Assembly: GCA_018873245.2 (NCBI GenBank) | Contig: JAEMBT020000005.1 | Span: 11,234,001-11,298,000 of the forward strand | DNA: 64,000 nt | Direction: 5' to 3' | Source of the DNA: Archegozetes longisetosus | Lineage: Eukaryota; Arthropoda; Arachnida; Sarcoptiformes; Trhypochthoniidae | Part shown: piece after piece, positions 48,426 through 60,459 of the stretch | Layout of the letters: each line of letters begins with the position of its first letter | How positions within the stretch are numbered: the stretch's first letter is position 1 | Notes under the pieces: generated by a model | Database searches by the model: none | What the model saw: only the letters and a program-made list of their open reading frames with translations | Told to the model about the DNA's origin: nothing | Position numbers and translations under genes: made by a program

Positions 48426-48929
48426 TTGCCAATGGTTAAAATTTTAACTATGAAGATTCAAGCCTTACTTGTATTTATATATATTATCATCAGCTGTAGC
48501 ATGATATCTGGCAATTCTACAATTGGAGAAGATCTAAATAATGACTGTTGGCTAAGAAATGAAACAAAGAAATACGTCAAATATTGTTTTAAAGATTCTT
48601 GCTTTCATTGGGATATCTATATCAATGCTACAGCTTCAGAGGATGAATATGGAAGTTACTGTTGTGCTCATTATGATTACTTTGATTGCGTTAAGAAAGA
48701 AGTTAGGAAGCATTGCGAAGATAATGAAACACAAATTAATGAAATAATAGACCATTTCGATAATACTCAAAAGTATATGGAAGATAATATGTGTAATAAT
48801 TATAAGCATAATTCATATAAGTGTGAATTTCCTCTCTGGGCAACACTTTTATGTTTTGCTGGATTTGTTGTTGGGATGGGTATTGCGGGTTATGCTCTTT
48901 TTGCACTAATGCGCATTCAACCTAATTGA
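48426..48929 (+). CDS. Cysteine-rich secreted or type I membrane protein, unknown family
   Basis: Single-exon ORF, 167 residues. Either the first ATG or the one at 48450 may be used; the latter puts the signal peptide (MKIQALLVFIYIIISCSMIS) at the very N terminus and is preferred. The ectodomain has about ten cysteines (CWLR, KYCFKDSCFHW, YCCAHYDYFDC, KHCED, NMCNN, KCEF) and N-glycosylation sites such as NST and NATAS. A single hydrophobic segment near the C terminus (WATLLCFAGFVVGMGIAGYALFALM) is followed by a short RIQPN tail. The topology is a small, disulphide-bonded ectodomain anchored at the cell surface. I do not recognise the family. Intact, with no nearby partner genes. Confidence 0.75.
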   Translation: MPMVKILTMKIQALLVFIYIIISCSMISGNSTIGEDLNNDCWLRNETKKYVKYCFKDSCFHWDIYINATASEDEYGSYCCAHYDYFDCVKKEVRKHCEDNETQINEIIDHFDNTQKYMEDNMCNNYKHNSYKCEFPLWATLLCFAGFVVGMGIAGYALFALMRIQPN

Positions 48930-51497
48930 AAATTTTATGCAGACATTTATTTTTACAAACTTTATAATTAAAAGTCAAGATTTAACTATAAATTAATAAT
49001 GGTAAAATTTTCTAAAAACAGCAATAAATATTGTAGAAAATGAAAATGTTCAAAAAAATTTTTTAATCAAAAATTTTAAAGATGTAAAAATTTTGTCAAT
49101 AGACTTCTAGGAGTTATTTGAAATACCTCTAAGTAGATGTTTTGGAACTTCTTTAAAACAAGATCTATCATTTATATGATTATTATATCATACATCTAAA
49201 TTCACCAATGATTTTAACTATACTAACTCCGTCCCTGGAAGCAAAAGTAGACAAATTATACGACTTTGATAAGCTAGATAATATGTAAGATTTTTTCGTA
49301 AACTTTTAAAGGCCTGAAGAATTAAAATAGTAACAGCTATAGTCTTTAGATCGAGGTTGAACGGTGCCACGGTATGCCGATTAAAAAATGAGATTCTTGT
49401 TAGAATTTGGACAAGGTTATAAGAGGTTATTCCTCTATAAAAATGGTTAAATACCCACTTACGTGACCTAACCTAAATGCTAATAGAGTCAATTCATAAA
49501 ATATATTTGATTGAAAAAATAAAAAGTTTGTAAAATTTCACAAAATTGTAATAATAGAAAAATCTAAGGTTGTTTTCATAAAGCTCGTAAAAATCAGACA
49601 ATTATAATTCGTCTCGATCTCTGGAAAAGTTTCTCCTAAATTCTAAATTTGAATAAAGTAAAGCTTATCAGTATTTGGTGTCAATATCACCAAAAATTAT
49701 TGAAAATTAAGAGCTATCCAAGCTGTTTACTACCAAATGTTCTAAACTGTGTTAAAATAGCCTCAAAGAAGAACCATCTAGTTACTTTTTAGGCCTAAAA
49801 TCATGTAGGGATTTCCTTATTTTTAAATATTATAGGGAAGAATCAATCTCACCTGGCCCCTCCTCTCGATAAAGACTGTATTTTACGGAGTCTCAATTTA
49901 TATAAATGAATAATCAAGTCAGTCTTATTGAAGTAGATACTAATAATAATTATCAAATAAATTAGGCTAAAATAAAATTTTCAAGATTACAATTTTTTCC
50001 AAAATTAATATTGAGTCGTAATGCAATTATATTTTAGTAGTTATAGCTTATAAAAATCGCTTCATTAAACAATTATTTATTCGTATATCAGTTTGTGTTT
50101 GATTAAAGTCTTGGCAACATATGCTAGAATGAAAGATAAGCTAATACATAGTACGAATTTTATACATCAATTGTGAGATAAATGAGTCATTGTAAACTAT
50201 GATAAATGTTAAAGTGAGCTCTCATATCACTGATACAAATATTTATGATGGGCGTAGGTAATCGAACCGCAGTTCGATGGGGTTCTAGTTCGTATAACCG
50301 CGGTTTACCAGCTTGAAACTGCAGAACTACTTTTGTGAAATTCTATACATAAGCATGAATAAACTAAGTTCGTTGATAGCTAGATTCTGTCCATTACTAT
50401 TATGACGCAATCATTATTTTAGTTTATCTTCAAGTTACATATTGAGTTCGGCCTAATTTTGGAATACATTGCATTTTATAGACGGTCAAAATTTTTTATC
50501 GTGGCAGAAAGATATTTAATTAAATTTCATGTGATAATAACGTTCTTTTTCCATTCTTAGAAAATTGAGTCATCACTAAGGCGTCTATAATTCGGGACAT
50601 ATAACCCTCTGATTCGGGAGGGTAAAAGGAGTTGATAAAGACACAATTGGGGGCTTATTCAGGAAACTCAAATTACTATTTTACTACAGAAAAATTTTAG
50701 TTATAATCTAAAAATTGATTGAGCTGTATTACATTTAAGTGTTCAATAGTTTGTAAACTTTCATTTCGTTCTGACTTATCTACAAATAACTTTCAAACTA
50801 TAAATAAGACCTTTTATGTTGTCTGTAGATAAGTTAGCAGGAAGTCGAAGTTTGAAAAGTATTAATTTTTTCCATGTTACATACTATATGTTGTTATTTC
50901 AATTAGAAAATTGCAAAAAACCTAATGTATTGTCATAATATAGAAATTTTTTTGTGCTATGAAAACTTGAATTTTAGAAAACTCAGGGAATTTTTCTCAA
51001 TTTGGGACTTATCCGGGAAATCGAGAACTTCCCCTTGATTCAGCAAATTCGGGAAAATAAGGATGTCACCATATGACTCCTTATTACTTGATACACACTC
51101 ATAAATTGATTTTCTGCTGATTAAGTTTCAGGAGATGATTTGGGATTTCCCGAAATATAGACACTCTAGCCATCACTTTTTTAGTTAGCGGTTCGGTATG
51201 ATTCTGATTTTATAATCATATGCGGTTTGCAGTACGATTCGTTGCGTCCTAATCCCTTTTGGCGCATCACTAATAAACATTACATAGCTTCCCACATCTC
51301 TTTAATCTCTGGTTATACCACTCATGAAACCTTGTATAAAGGTCCTCAGCTGCAGAAAAGTTTCAGGCACGCAATAACTTAATTTACTGTAGTTTTAGTT
51401 TTCCATGTAATTAAACAGAATATTGTGCTTCAAATTTGTTAATTTTTCTCATTATTTTGTGGAGAAATAAGTGTCAGATGGTATTTGAATCGAAACA
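48930..51497. other. Non-coding interval before the ABCA gene
   Basis: No gene recognised. It contains the foldback element at 50562-51185 and weakly palindromic blocks near 50250-50330 and 51185-51265 (AATCGAACCGCAGTTCGAT and related), which may be the outer ends of an older insertion. Confidence 0.5.
50562..51185. mobile_element. Possible MITE/foldback element, about 620 bp
   Basis: The left end GAGTCATCACTAAGGCGTCT-ATAATTCGGGA (50565-50597) is matched in reverse complement by the right end TTTCCCGAAATATAGACACTC-TAGCCATCAC (about 51147-51177). The interior has several NTTCGGGAGGG/TCCGGGAAAT-type blocks and no ORF. The borders are imprecise. Confidence 0.55.
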
Positions 51498-54400
51498 ATG
51501 GCATCAGTTGTTTTGAAGCAGCTAACAATATTATTATGGAAAAGTTGGATTATGAGAAAACGACATTACATTTCAACAATATTTGAATTGATCTTTCCTT
51601 TGGTTCTAACAATAATAATTGTATCGATTCGAGCGAAAAGTACTGCAGGTTCATCTCTACCAGACAAGAGCCATGAATCAGAAAATAAACCTGAATCAAA
51701 TGAAGGTTCAATGTGGAAGGGGCCGATTTATTATGGCATTAGTGTTAACTATAGAATAGATAACATTTTCAGAAATCAACGAACAACTATATATTATGCT
51801 CCAGAAAATCCAACGACTAAGGAGATTATGACTTATTTGGAGAGTTCTCAAAATGCCACACTGATTATTAAAGGCTTTAACGATGAGCTCACACTTGAAG
51901 CTAATTTAACGACTCAGTCTGCTAATCATACAACAAATATAATTGGTGTAGTTTTTGTCTCAGATAGTTTCGAACGGAATAATTATCATTTTAAATATAA
52001 GATTCGCTTAAGTGGTGGTTCAATGTTTGTTAATAGGTTATTTCCAGTCAAAACAAGTGCTCGTCCTTACAGTATGTATGGTTATAGTCAATATCAATCT
52101 AGTTTTATGCAAATACAAGTAGCCTTAAATGAAGCTTATCTTAATTATATTACTCAATCAAATCAAACTGATAATAGAAAAGAAACTAAAGTTTCTAAAA
52201 TAAGCCCACATCCGATTCCGTATCCAAGATACCTTGACTCTGGATTGGATTACGGTAATTAAATGAAGAAAACCAGGTTTATATTTTTTACTAATGATTT
52301 TCGTTTTCTGAAACAAGGAAGTTTTAGTTTACAAGATTTGATCTCAAACATGATAATTCTTGGATATATTGCATTCTGTCCTCTAATCGTCAAACGTATA
52401 ACTGACGAAAAAGTGGCCAAAGCCAAAGAGATGCTCCGAATGATGGGAATGTCTGATTGGGTGTTCTGGGGATCACATTTTATCAATTATTTTTCAGTTA
52501 TGATAATTCATAGTTTGCTGTTTACATTACTATATTTTGTGGGCTGGGGTGGATTGCCGTATTTCTTATATTCGAACGCATTCCTGTTCTTCTGTACTAT
52601 GATATTGTTTAGTGCGTCAACGATACTCAGTTGTATGCTGTTGACCACTGTATTTAATAGACCTGTAATCGCAGTCGTGGTCACTGTTATACTATATATA
52701 TGCTCGTATGCAGTAGTCATGCCTTTCATAAGTCCAAATTATAATAGTGAGATAGACATTAAAGCTACTCAAAGCTGGAGAATATTATCTTGCTTTATAC
52801 CTAATCTGGGTCTTCAGTGGGCTCTTACTTTGATGGGTCAGTGCGAGAATTATGAATATGGCTCTAATTGGGGTAACTTATGGTCAACTGTCACTGTTTT
52901 TCAAGAATTTACTATTGGACTCGTCATGCTAATGATGTTCATTTCATGCTTCTTTTACGGTAAAAATGAGCAGCTGTTCATTCAATCTGAATTATAAATT
53001 ATGAATTAGGATAGCTATTAACAAGATTTAAACAGCTTCTTTTTTTTATGAATTTTCACTAAAATTCAAAAGTTTCATTACAAATTGTGTTGAACTTCTA
53101 AGCTTTTATCGACATTTAAAATCAAGCGAAAAATCATGAAAATAGAATTTCATATAAATTCTTAACTAGTGAGAAATAGTTCAAAATAGTTATTAATTAC
53201 AATGTATTTATTCTAGATCTTAATTTTATATTACTTAAAATATTTAGGATTTTTAATTTGGTATATCGACAATGTTTGGCCCTTTCAATACGGAATACCA
53301 AAACCAGTCTATTTCCTATTTTTGCCATCTTATTGGACCTCGAGTAAGAAATCTCATTCAAAAGTGACAGCACAAGTCACATCGCAACAAAATATGAATC
53401 ATTTCGAGTCTGAACCAACTAATACTAAAGTTGGGATAGCGTGTCTGAACCTGAAAAAGGTTTTTAACAGAAAACTGGCTGTAAATGACGTTTCATTGAA
53501 TATGTTTAGCGGACAAATAACCGTATTATTGGGACATAACGGCGCTGGCAAGACAACAACTATGAATATGATTACAGGAATATTTCCTCCAACTAATGGA
53601 ACCGCTTATATTGATGGCTGTGATATAAGAACTGAGACGAAGAAAGCCCGAAGAAGTATGGCTTTATGTCCACAAGAAAATATACTTTACAATGAGCTCA
53701 ATGTCTATGAACACTTGAAGTTGTATGCAATACTTAAAGATCATCCGTGGAATGATGTCGAAAATGAAATCAATAAAATGCTACAATTGGTTGCATTAAC
53801 AGATAAGAAGTTTAGCACATCGTCACAACTTTCTGGTGGTATGAAAAGGAAGTTGTCATTAGCTATTGCTATGATTTCAAACTCTAAGATCTTAATACTT
53901 GACGAGCCAACTAGTGGCATGGATCCAGAGGCCAGAAGACATATTTGGGATGTGTTGCAAAGTATTAGATCGAATAGAACTATATTGTTGACTACTCATT
54001 ATATGGAAGAGGCAGATGTAAGTTAATCATTATTACCATTTTATCGAAACTAAGGTGTCACTCAAAAATCGTGGGGTTCTGGGATTCAAGAATTTGTTGA
54101 GTAGAAAGTCAAAGCCCCGTGATAAAAACTCTACTTGAAATCTCTATTTTTTACGATACGTTAATGAAATTTTTTTATTTTCTATTAAATAAGTTTTAAA
54201 GTGATTAAAAGAGAAAATTGATTTTGCAGAAGATTTAATCATGTTAATCTATATGATAGATTGGTATCACTAAGTTTCATATTGATCAAATATAAAAAAT
54301 TTCAAATGTGAGGATTTGTAATAGAAGAACTTAAATGTTTCCTGAGTTTTCAAGAGAAAATCTCTGTTATGGTCTTACTTATACTTAATTTAATATATTT

Positions 54401-57400
54401 AGTAAAACTTATTCTCAAAAATCTCAAAGCTGAGTTGAAAGATGCCGTTTGAAATTTTTAAGATCGCTAGAAATGAAAATTGATTTTCTCCGAAAAGCAT
54501 TTTCAAGAAAGCTGAAACCTAATTTAAACATAGAGATAAATTTCTGTAAAATAAATTAGATCAAATTTTTAGAAGAGCTCAAGGAATAAATCTCTTATCA
54601 AAACTTTTATTTAGACAAGAATTAATTATAGAATAAAAAAAATCTACATTATATTCTATTTTAAACGGTTTTCTAATACTCTTTTCTTGTGCATTAAAGA
54701 AGGAAAACAAAATATATTAGACTTTGTCATTTTTCTTTACTCTAAAGGAGAATTTTTTCAGGTCTAATATTCATTAAGCTTTCTTCGGATATACTCAAAA
54801 TCTAGAACTTTTTAACTTTTAAAAGTTCAAACTTTTCTGTCATGCAAATAATTTCTGTTATAAGGCTTTGGGCGATCGCATAGCAATTATGAACGAAGGA
54901 CTTATTAAATGTTGTGGGACTCCAATGTTTTTGAAGAGAACTTTCGGTGCCGGATATCACTTAAGAATATCCAAAAACGAATATTTCAACAGTGAAACTG
55001 TACTCAATATTGTCAGAAATTTTATGCCAAACGCAGAAATCAAGAGCGAAATTAACGCCGAAATTATTTACTCTCTTGAAAGCGAAGAATATACACAAAA
55101 TAGAGATCAAAATACGAGCGCATCATTGGCCAACCTTTTTTGATGAACTGGAACGAAGAAGCACTAAATTAGGTATCAATTCTTGTGGTCTAACAGTTAC
55201 TACAATGGAAGATGTTTTTCTAAGAGTTGGTAATGAATGCAATGACAACGAAATGTTCTCGAAGTTCTCTAAGGAATCCAGAAATAATGGATCTCAAGAT
55301 AATATTATTAGTTCATTGCCTAAAAATTTTGGATTTCAACTAAAATTACAACAATTCTACGCATTGTTCCTTAAAAGATTACATTACGCAAAAAGATATT
55401 GGCCAATGATTATATTGCAATCATTATTACCTGCAATACTGTTTATGTGTATATTATTATTAGATTATTCTATTAAGAAAGGTATTGGAACACAAGTTTC
55501 GTCGTTGGAGTTGAATCTTAGTATGTATGGAAATACTAAAGGATTTTTAAAGTCTGATTTTCAAGAAATTAATGAAAACTACAAAAAATCGGCAGATAAA
55601 CAAAATATGAATACACAAATTATACAAGGTATGTAATAGTTTTTAAATTAAAGTTTATTCTCAGCTGTAATTTATTTTTCATTTAAGTTTCTAAAAACGG
55701 TAATTATTTCTATATTTTAAACAGAAGACCCAGATATTTGGTGTCTTGAGGACTCAAAAGGTAGTGATTTAAATGGTTATATCAAAACTTATTTAGCTGG
55801 CGGAGAAGTTAATCGAACAAGTTCTGGTCTTTGGCTGATTCCCTGGTTCAATAACGAGGCCTATCACACACTACCGCCTTCCATAAATATCCTATACGAA
55901 TCGCTACTCAAACTATTATCACAAAATGAAGATGCTTCAATAACAGTATACAATCATCCAATACCACAAAACAATTCAACCGATATCTATGTTGTAACGG
56001 TTGGTCTAATCATAATATGTTTATTTCTGGTTCCTATAACTGTACCATTTATTGGAGCGTCATATGTATTATTTCCAATACACGAGCGCGTATCTAATTC
56101 AAAACTATTGCAATTAATGAACGGAATATCACCACTAGTTTTTTTGGAGCTCAAGCTTTGTTTTTGATATGATCAATCACTTAATCGCTTGTGTCTTCAT
56201 ATTTATTGTATTTGCAATATTTGATTGGAATCATGTATTCTTAGGACAAGGTTTGGAACTGAGTAAAATAGTGATAATAAACAATAAAGTACAATTACTC
56301 TCCATTTTTCAAAAGCTTCTACAAGTACTGGTCTTTTCTTCATGCTATTCCTCTTCGGTTTCGCATCAATACCTTTGGCTTATATTTTGTCACTCCGTCT
56401 TAAGAAGCCTTCGACTGGTTTCTCAATTCTTGTCATAGTATATCTTATATCTGGTATTGTTTTAATACTTCCGCTAGGAATTTGTGATCTATTGATAAAC
56501 ACAATGAAAGCAGATTTTATGTCGAGTTCAACACTTGATATTCTAGTAATTATTTGTCGTTTTTTGCCTGTCTTTTCGATGAGTTTTGGTATTCAAAAGT
56601 TATATAAAATTGGTTCATATAAGAGCGCTTGTAAAAGGATTCTGCCGCAGTTTTTGAACGCTTCATGCCATAGGGATTTAAAAAGAGATAGCCCCATTTG
56701 GGGCTGTTGTCTAAATCTATGCAAAAATACTACTGAATGTTATGAAGACGCTGAAGCTCTTCGATGGGGAACTGATGGTTTGAAAACTGAAAGGGTTTTA
56801 ATCAGATTTATAACTCTTGATAACTTTTTTTACAGGAGTTGCGATTGAGTTCACATTCTTGATAATTTCTGGTTTTGTTTATCTGATAATTCTGTGGTTA
56901 ATTGAAGGAAACTTTGAGCGAATACTGTATTTTTTTGACTCGTTTACAAAGTCTAAGAATAACAGTTTAGCTCAAAATAATTTAGCACAAAATGGTTTAG
57001 TTTATGATGTAATGACTGGTCAATGGAGTCAAAGAGTGAGTCAAGAAGATTATGATGTTATGACTGAGAGACAAAGGGTAGAAGAATTAAAAACTAGAAG
57101 GTCTTTACATGAAGATGCGATTGTTGTCACAGATTTGACCAAGTCGTTTGGTAAATTGATTCCTATAAAAGCAGTCAACCGTTTGACATTTGGTGTCCAT
57201 AAAGAAGAATGTTTCGGACTTCTTGGAGTCAATGGCGCCGGGAAGACAACTACTTTCCGAATGTTAACCGGAGATGAAACTGTTTCTGATGGAAACGCTT
57301 TTATTGATTACTTAGATTTGAGAAACAATTTGAAATCGTTTCAGAAGCAGATCGGTTATTGTCCGCAATTTGATGCACTTTTAGATAAAATTACTGGAAG

Positions 57401-58152
57401 GGAGACTTTATATCTTTTCGCAAGACTCAGAGGAATGTCTGAAAATTCAATTGCAAGTTATGTCAACGAATTAGTAGAAATGGTAGACTTAGGAAAACAT
57501 GTCGATAAGTGTACAGAAACTTATAGCGGAGGGAACCGTAGAAAACTTTCACTCGCTATAGCCTTATGCGCCACACCTCCTGTCATATTCCTGGACGAAC
57601 CTACTTCTGGTGTCGATCCATCTGCTCGAAGAAAGATTTGGTCGACCTTAGTTCGTATACAAGAGAAGCATCAGTCGGCAATCATTCTGACCTCCCACTC
57701 TATGGAAGAATGTGAAGCTCTTTGTTCTAGGATTGCGATTATGGTTAACGGAGAGTTCAAATGTTTAGGTTCTGTTCAACACTTGAGGTCAAAGTTTGGT
57801 CAGGGATTCACTGTTATGGCAAAACTTAAGCGAGAGTTAGGTTTGTCTTAAGCTCTTTCTATCAAAATAAAAGAAAATTTATTGAGTTTAGAATTTGATC
57901 TATAATCTAGTGGAACAATAGGCTTATATGGCAGACATTCAAACTTTTTTCAAGCAACAAATGCCTTCTGCAGTACTTAAAGACATACATCAATGTCTTC
58001 TTCATTATCATATCGCCGATACTTCAGTTTTATGGTCACATATGTTCCGTGTTATGGAAAATATTAAATCCAAATATCATTTAGAAGACTATATAATTAG
58101 CGATACAACTCTTGAACAAATATTTTTAGCCTTTGCCCGAAGTCAGCGTTAA
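51498..58152 (+). CDS. ABC transporter, subfamily A (full transporter), eight exons, three lesions
   Basis: ABCA proteins are full-size transporters, mostly for lipids. Exons: 51498-52254, 52318-52959, 53248-54017, 54865-55628, 55725-56250, 56316-56777, 56836-57840, 57911-58152, about 1,700 residues, the normal size. The layout is one N-terminal helix, a large extracellular loop, five helices (exon 2), then NBD1: Walker A GHNGAGKTT, signature LSGGMKRKLS, Walker B ILILDEPTSGMDP, H-loop TTHYMEEAD. After the second membrane domain comes NBD2: GVNGAGKTT, YCPQFDALL, YSGGNRRKLS, IFLDEPTSGVDP, LTSHSMEECEAL. The C terminus reads HQCLLHYHI. Five junctions are phase 1. Lesions: one base too many in T6 at 55135-55141 (before FDELERR), one too many in T7 at 56139-56145, and an in-frame TAG at 57919-57921. 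Either a young pseudogene or a gene with sequence errors. Confidence 0.93.
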
Positions 58153-58636
58153 ACTTCTCAAGTTTGGAGTAAAATAACTTACAAATTTCAGACTTCTATC
58201 ATTATTATTTATTTTCTTATTATTTATTAATTAAATAATTTAACTAACACCTCTTTGATTCTGAGCAGAATCATAACGATGAATCATTTTAATGAAACCA
58301 CAGTAAATATGATTTGAATAGAGTGCACTACTCTATTCAAATATTAACAATAATTTCGTTACATTTGTAATTCTTACAATGAAAAATACTATTCTCGTCA
58401 GCAAAGCTTTGTCGACGCGAGTGAATTTTTTTCGGTTTATACTCTCTGCCGCAGGATAAAGCATTAGTGGGTCATCCAACTCAATATTACAAGAATGCTA
58501 AAGGATGCTAAAAATTTTTGCAAAATCTAAATTAGTAGTCTTTATTTTGGAGACTCGGGATTCTAGATTAGGTCTTTTAAAGAATGTCATTTGCTTAAAT
58601 TCTCAAAAAATCTGAATTGAAATTGGTGAAAAAGGA
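58153..58636. other. Downstream region of the ABCA gene
   Basis: Non-coding. It contains a small inverted repeat (GAATAGAGTGCACTACTCTATTC, near 58316-58338) that could form a hairpin in the 3' region. Confidence 0.4.
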
Positions 58637-59554
58637 TTGCACGATATAATATCGCCGCAATAATATCGCGCGACATAATATCGCCGACAAAATATCGCTT
58701 CTCAAAAATATCGCGCGACATAATATTGCTCGACATAATATTGCGTGTAAAAAATATCGCTCGACATAATATCGCGTTTAAAAAATATCGTCAGACAAAA
58801 TACCTTTAAATCGTAAAAAATTAAAAATTAAAAGTATAAACTTCTGTAAAAACATGAATTATGCTATAGTTGTGCACAATTGGCATCAGAGGCATTTAAA
58901 ACGGATGTTCTGATAAAAAAGAAATTTCTTTAATAAAAAATAATCACAAACGATAGATAATCGATAAGAACAGAAAATTATATGAAAAATAGATAATTAC
59001 ATGTTATAAAATACATGTTGAAACTGAATGATTTAAACGTAATAAAAACTATAAAACATACAAAATAAAAACTAACTGATTAAAATTTTAAAACGAAATG
59101 TTATTAGCAACTCCAAGCAAATATTCATTGATTGTTCTGTTTCCAAAATCCTTAACCACATTTTCTTTTCTCTTACGATCTTATCTTACGTTTTTATCTT
59201 ACGATGGACCTCTCCGTGTCCGCCTACGGTTTTGCATCTTGTGGGCTCAGATAATTGAGGCGCGCGCAGTAGTACTAATAATTATATTTTTTCATTATAT
59301 ACATATATATGTACATTATTTTATTGTAATAAAACATTTACAGTTCTGTAATATTATATTATGTTATAGTACATTACATTACAAGTGACATTACAAGCTA
59401 TTCAAAAACGCTAATTCGATATTTTGTCGCTCGAGTTTTTATCGCGCGATATTATGTCGAGCGATATTATGTCGGGCGATATTTTTGAGAAGCGATTTTT
59501 GTCGGCGATATTATGTCGCGCGATATTATTGCGGCGATATTATATCGTGTTACC
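58637..59554. mobile_element. Element with terminal repeats made of CGATATTATGTCG motifs, about 918 bp
   Basis: The left end (58637-58800) starts CACGATATAATATCGCCGCA and continues with repeated ATAATATCGCGCGACAT units. The right end (about 59415-59554) is its reverse complement, ending TGCGGCGATATTATATCGTG. Each arm, about 150-165 bp, contains six to eight short palindromic ATATCG/CGATAT units. The interior (58.8-59.4 kb) has no recognised protein. It looks like a non-autonomous DNA transposon of a family I cannot name. The target duplication is unclear. Confidence 0.85.
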
Positions 59555-59780
59555 GTGAAAAAGACAATTTTTATGCTTACGAAGTATTGTAACAAATTAC
59601 TAAAATGTCTAAATATTAACATATGAATATTTTCAAAGGTTCGGTCGAGAGTTTCGAAATTTTAGTTTCACTAGAAAATTTGATGAAATATAAAGTTCAA
59701 ACGAAAACTTGTCAATGGAATATTTTTATTCATATACTCAGTAATATTCGTGTAGTTTTAGTTGAAAGACGTGAAAAATT

Positions 59781-60107
59781 TTGCCAACTTTCAAGCATCT
59801 TATTTATATAGCATACAAAGTTTCGAAACTGATGACGAATTCTTGTTTAGATAGAAGTTATAAAAAACAAAACCGAACATTATGCCAATATGAAGTGGAC
59901 GCAATTTATTTGGCCGTCTTAATTACCACCCCATCAACTAATAAATTTCTTCTTGTTATAAATGATGACTCATCTGATGCTAAATATGCCACTATTTTAG
60001 CTATGTCTTCGTATGTATCGACTCTCCTCACCTGTAGAATTGTCGTTAACATCTTTATTGTGTCCCATTTTCATGCCAAAATTGGTATCGATGGGACCAA
60101 GATTTAA
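59781..60107 (+). other. ORF of doubtful status (about 100 residues)
   Basis: Open stretch containing NKFLLVINDDSSDAKYATIL and MSSYVSTLLTCRIVVNIFIV, with two hydrophobic stretches. Composition is compatible with a membrane-protein exon or a chemoreceptor fragment, but no diagnostic motif is present and there is no good start codon. Low support. Confidence 0.2.
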
Positions 60108-60459
60108 ATAATTGAAAGATATGTATTATCTTAATAGTGATTATAATTTGCTCACTCAATAGCATTAACCCTTATGCCTTTTGGGCCCAATTTCAGTGCT
60201 AAACATTTGGTCATCATGTCCGAAGTGCTTTTCGACATACAATTAAATGTGTAAATAGAATCTGTGATTTGTATTTATTCATTAAGAGCCAATTAATAAG
60301 TATTTTTTTATGATTTTTACAGGTCTTTATGCTGAAATTTCCGAAATATTGAGGATAACACCCTTTAATTTTTGAGATAAGGAACAGTCAAATGCTATTC
60401 ATATCTATTTTATTGCTAAACTTGGGAAGGCTTTACAAGTTTAATAACTAAAAGTATGA

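Noticed and set aside
52255..52317. In-frame stop at 52260 as a fourth ABCA lesion
   Set aside because: A 63-bp GT...AG intron with matching phase 1 removes it and restores the expected family sequence.
59098..59388. Hydrophobic ORF inside the CGATATTATGTCG element
   Set aside because: Composition follows local AT-rich sequence; no motif, and it lies inside a non-autonomous element.
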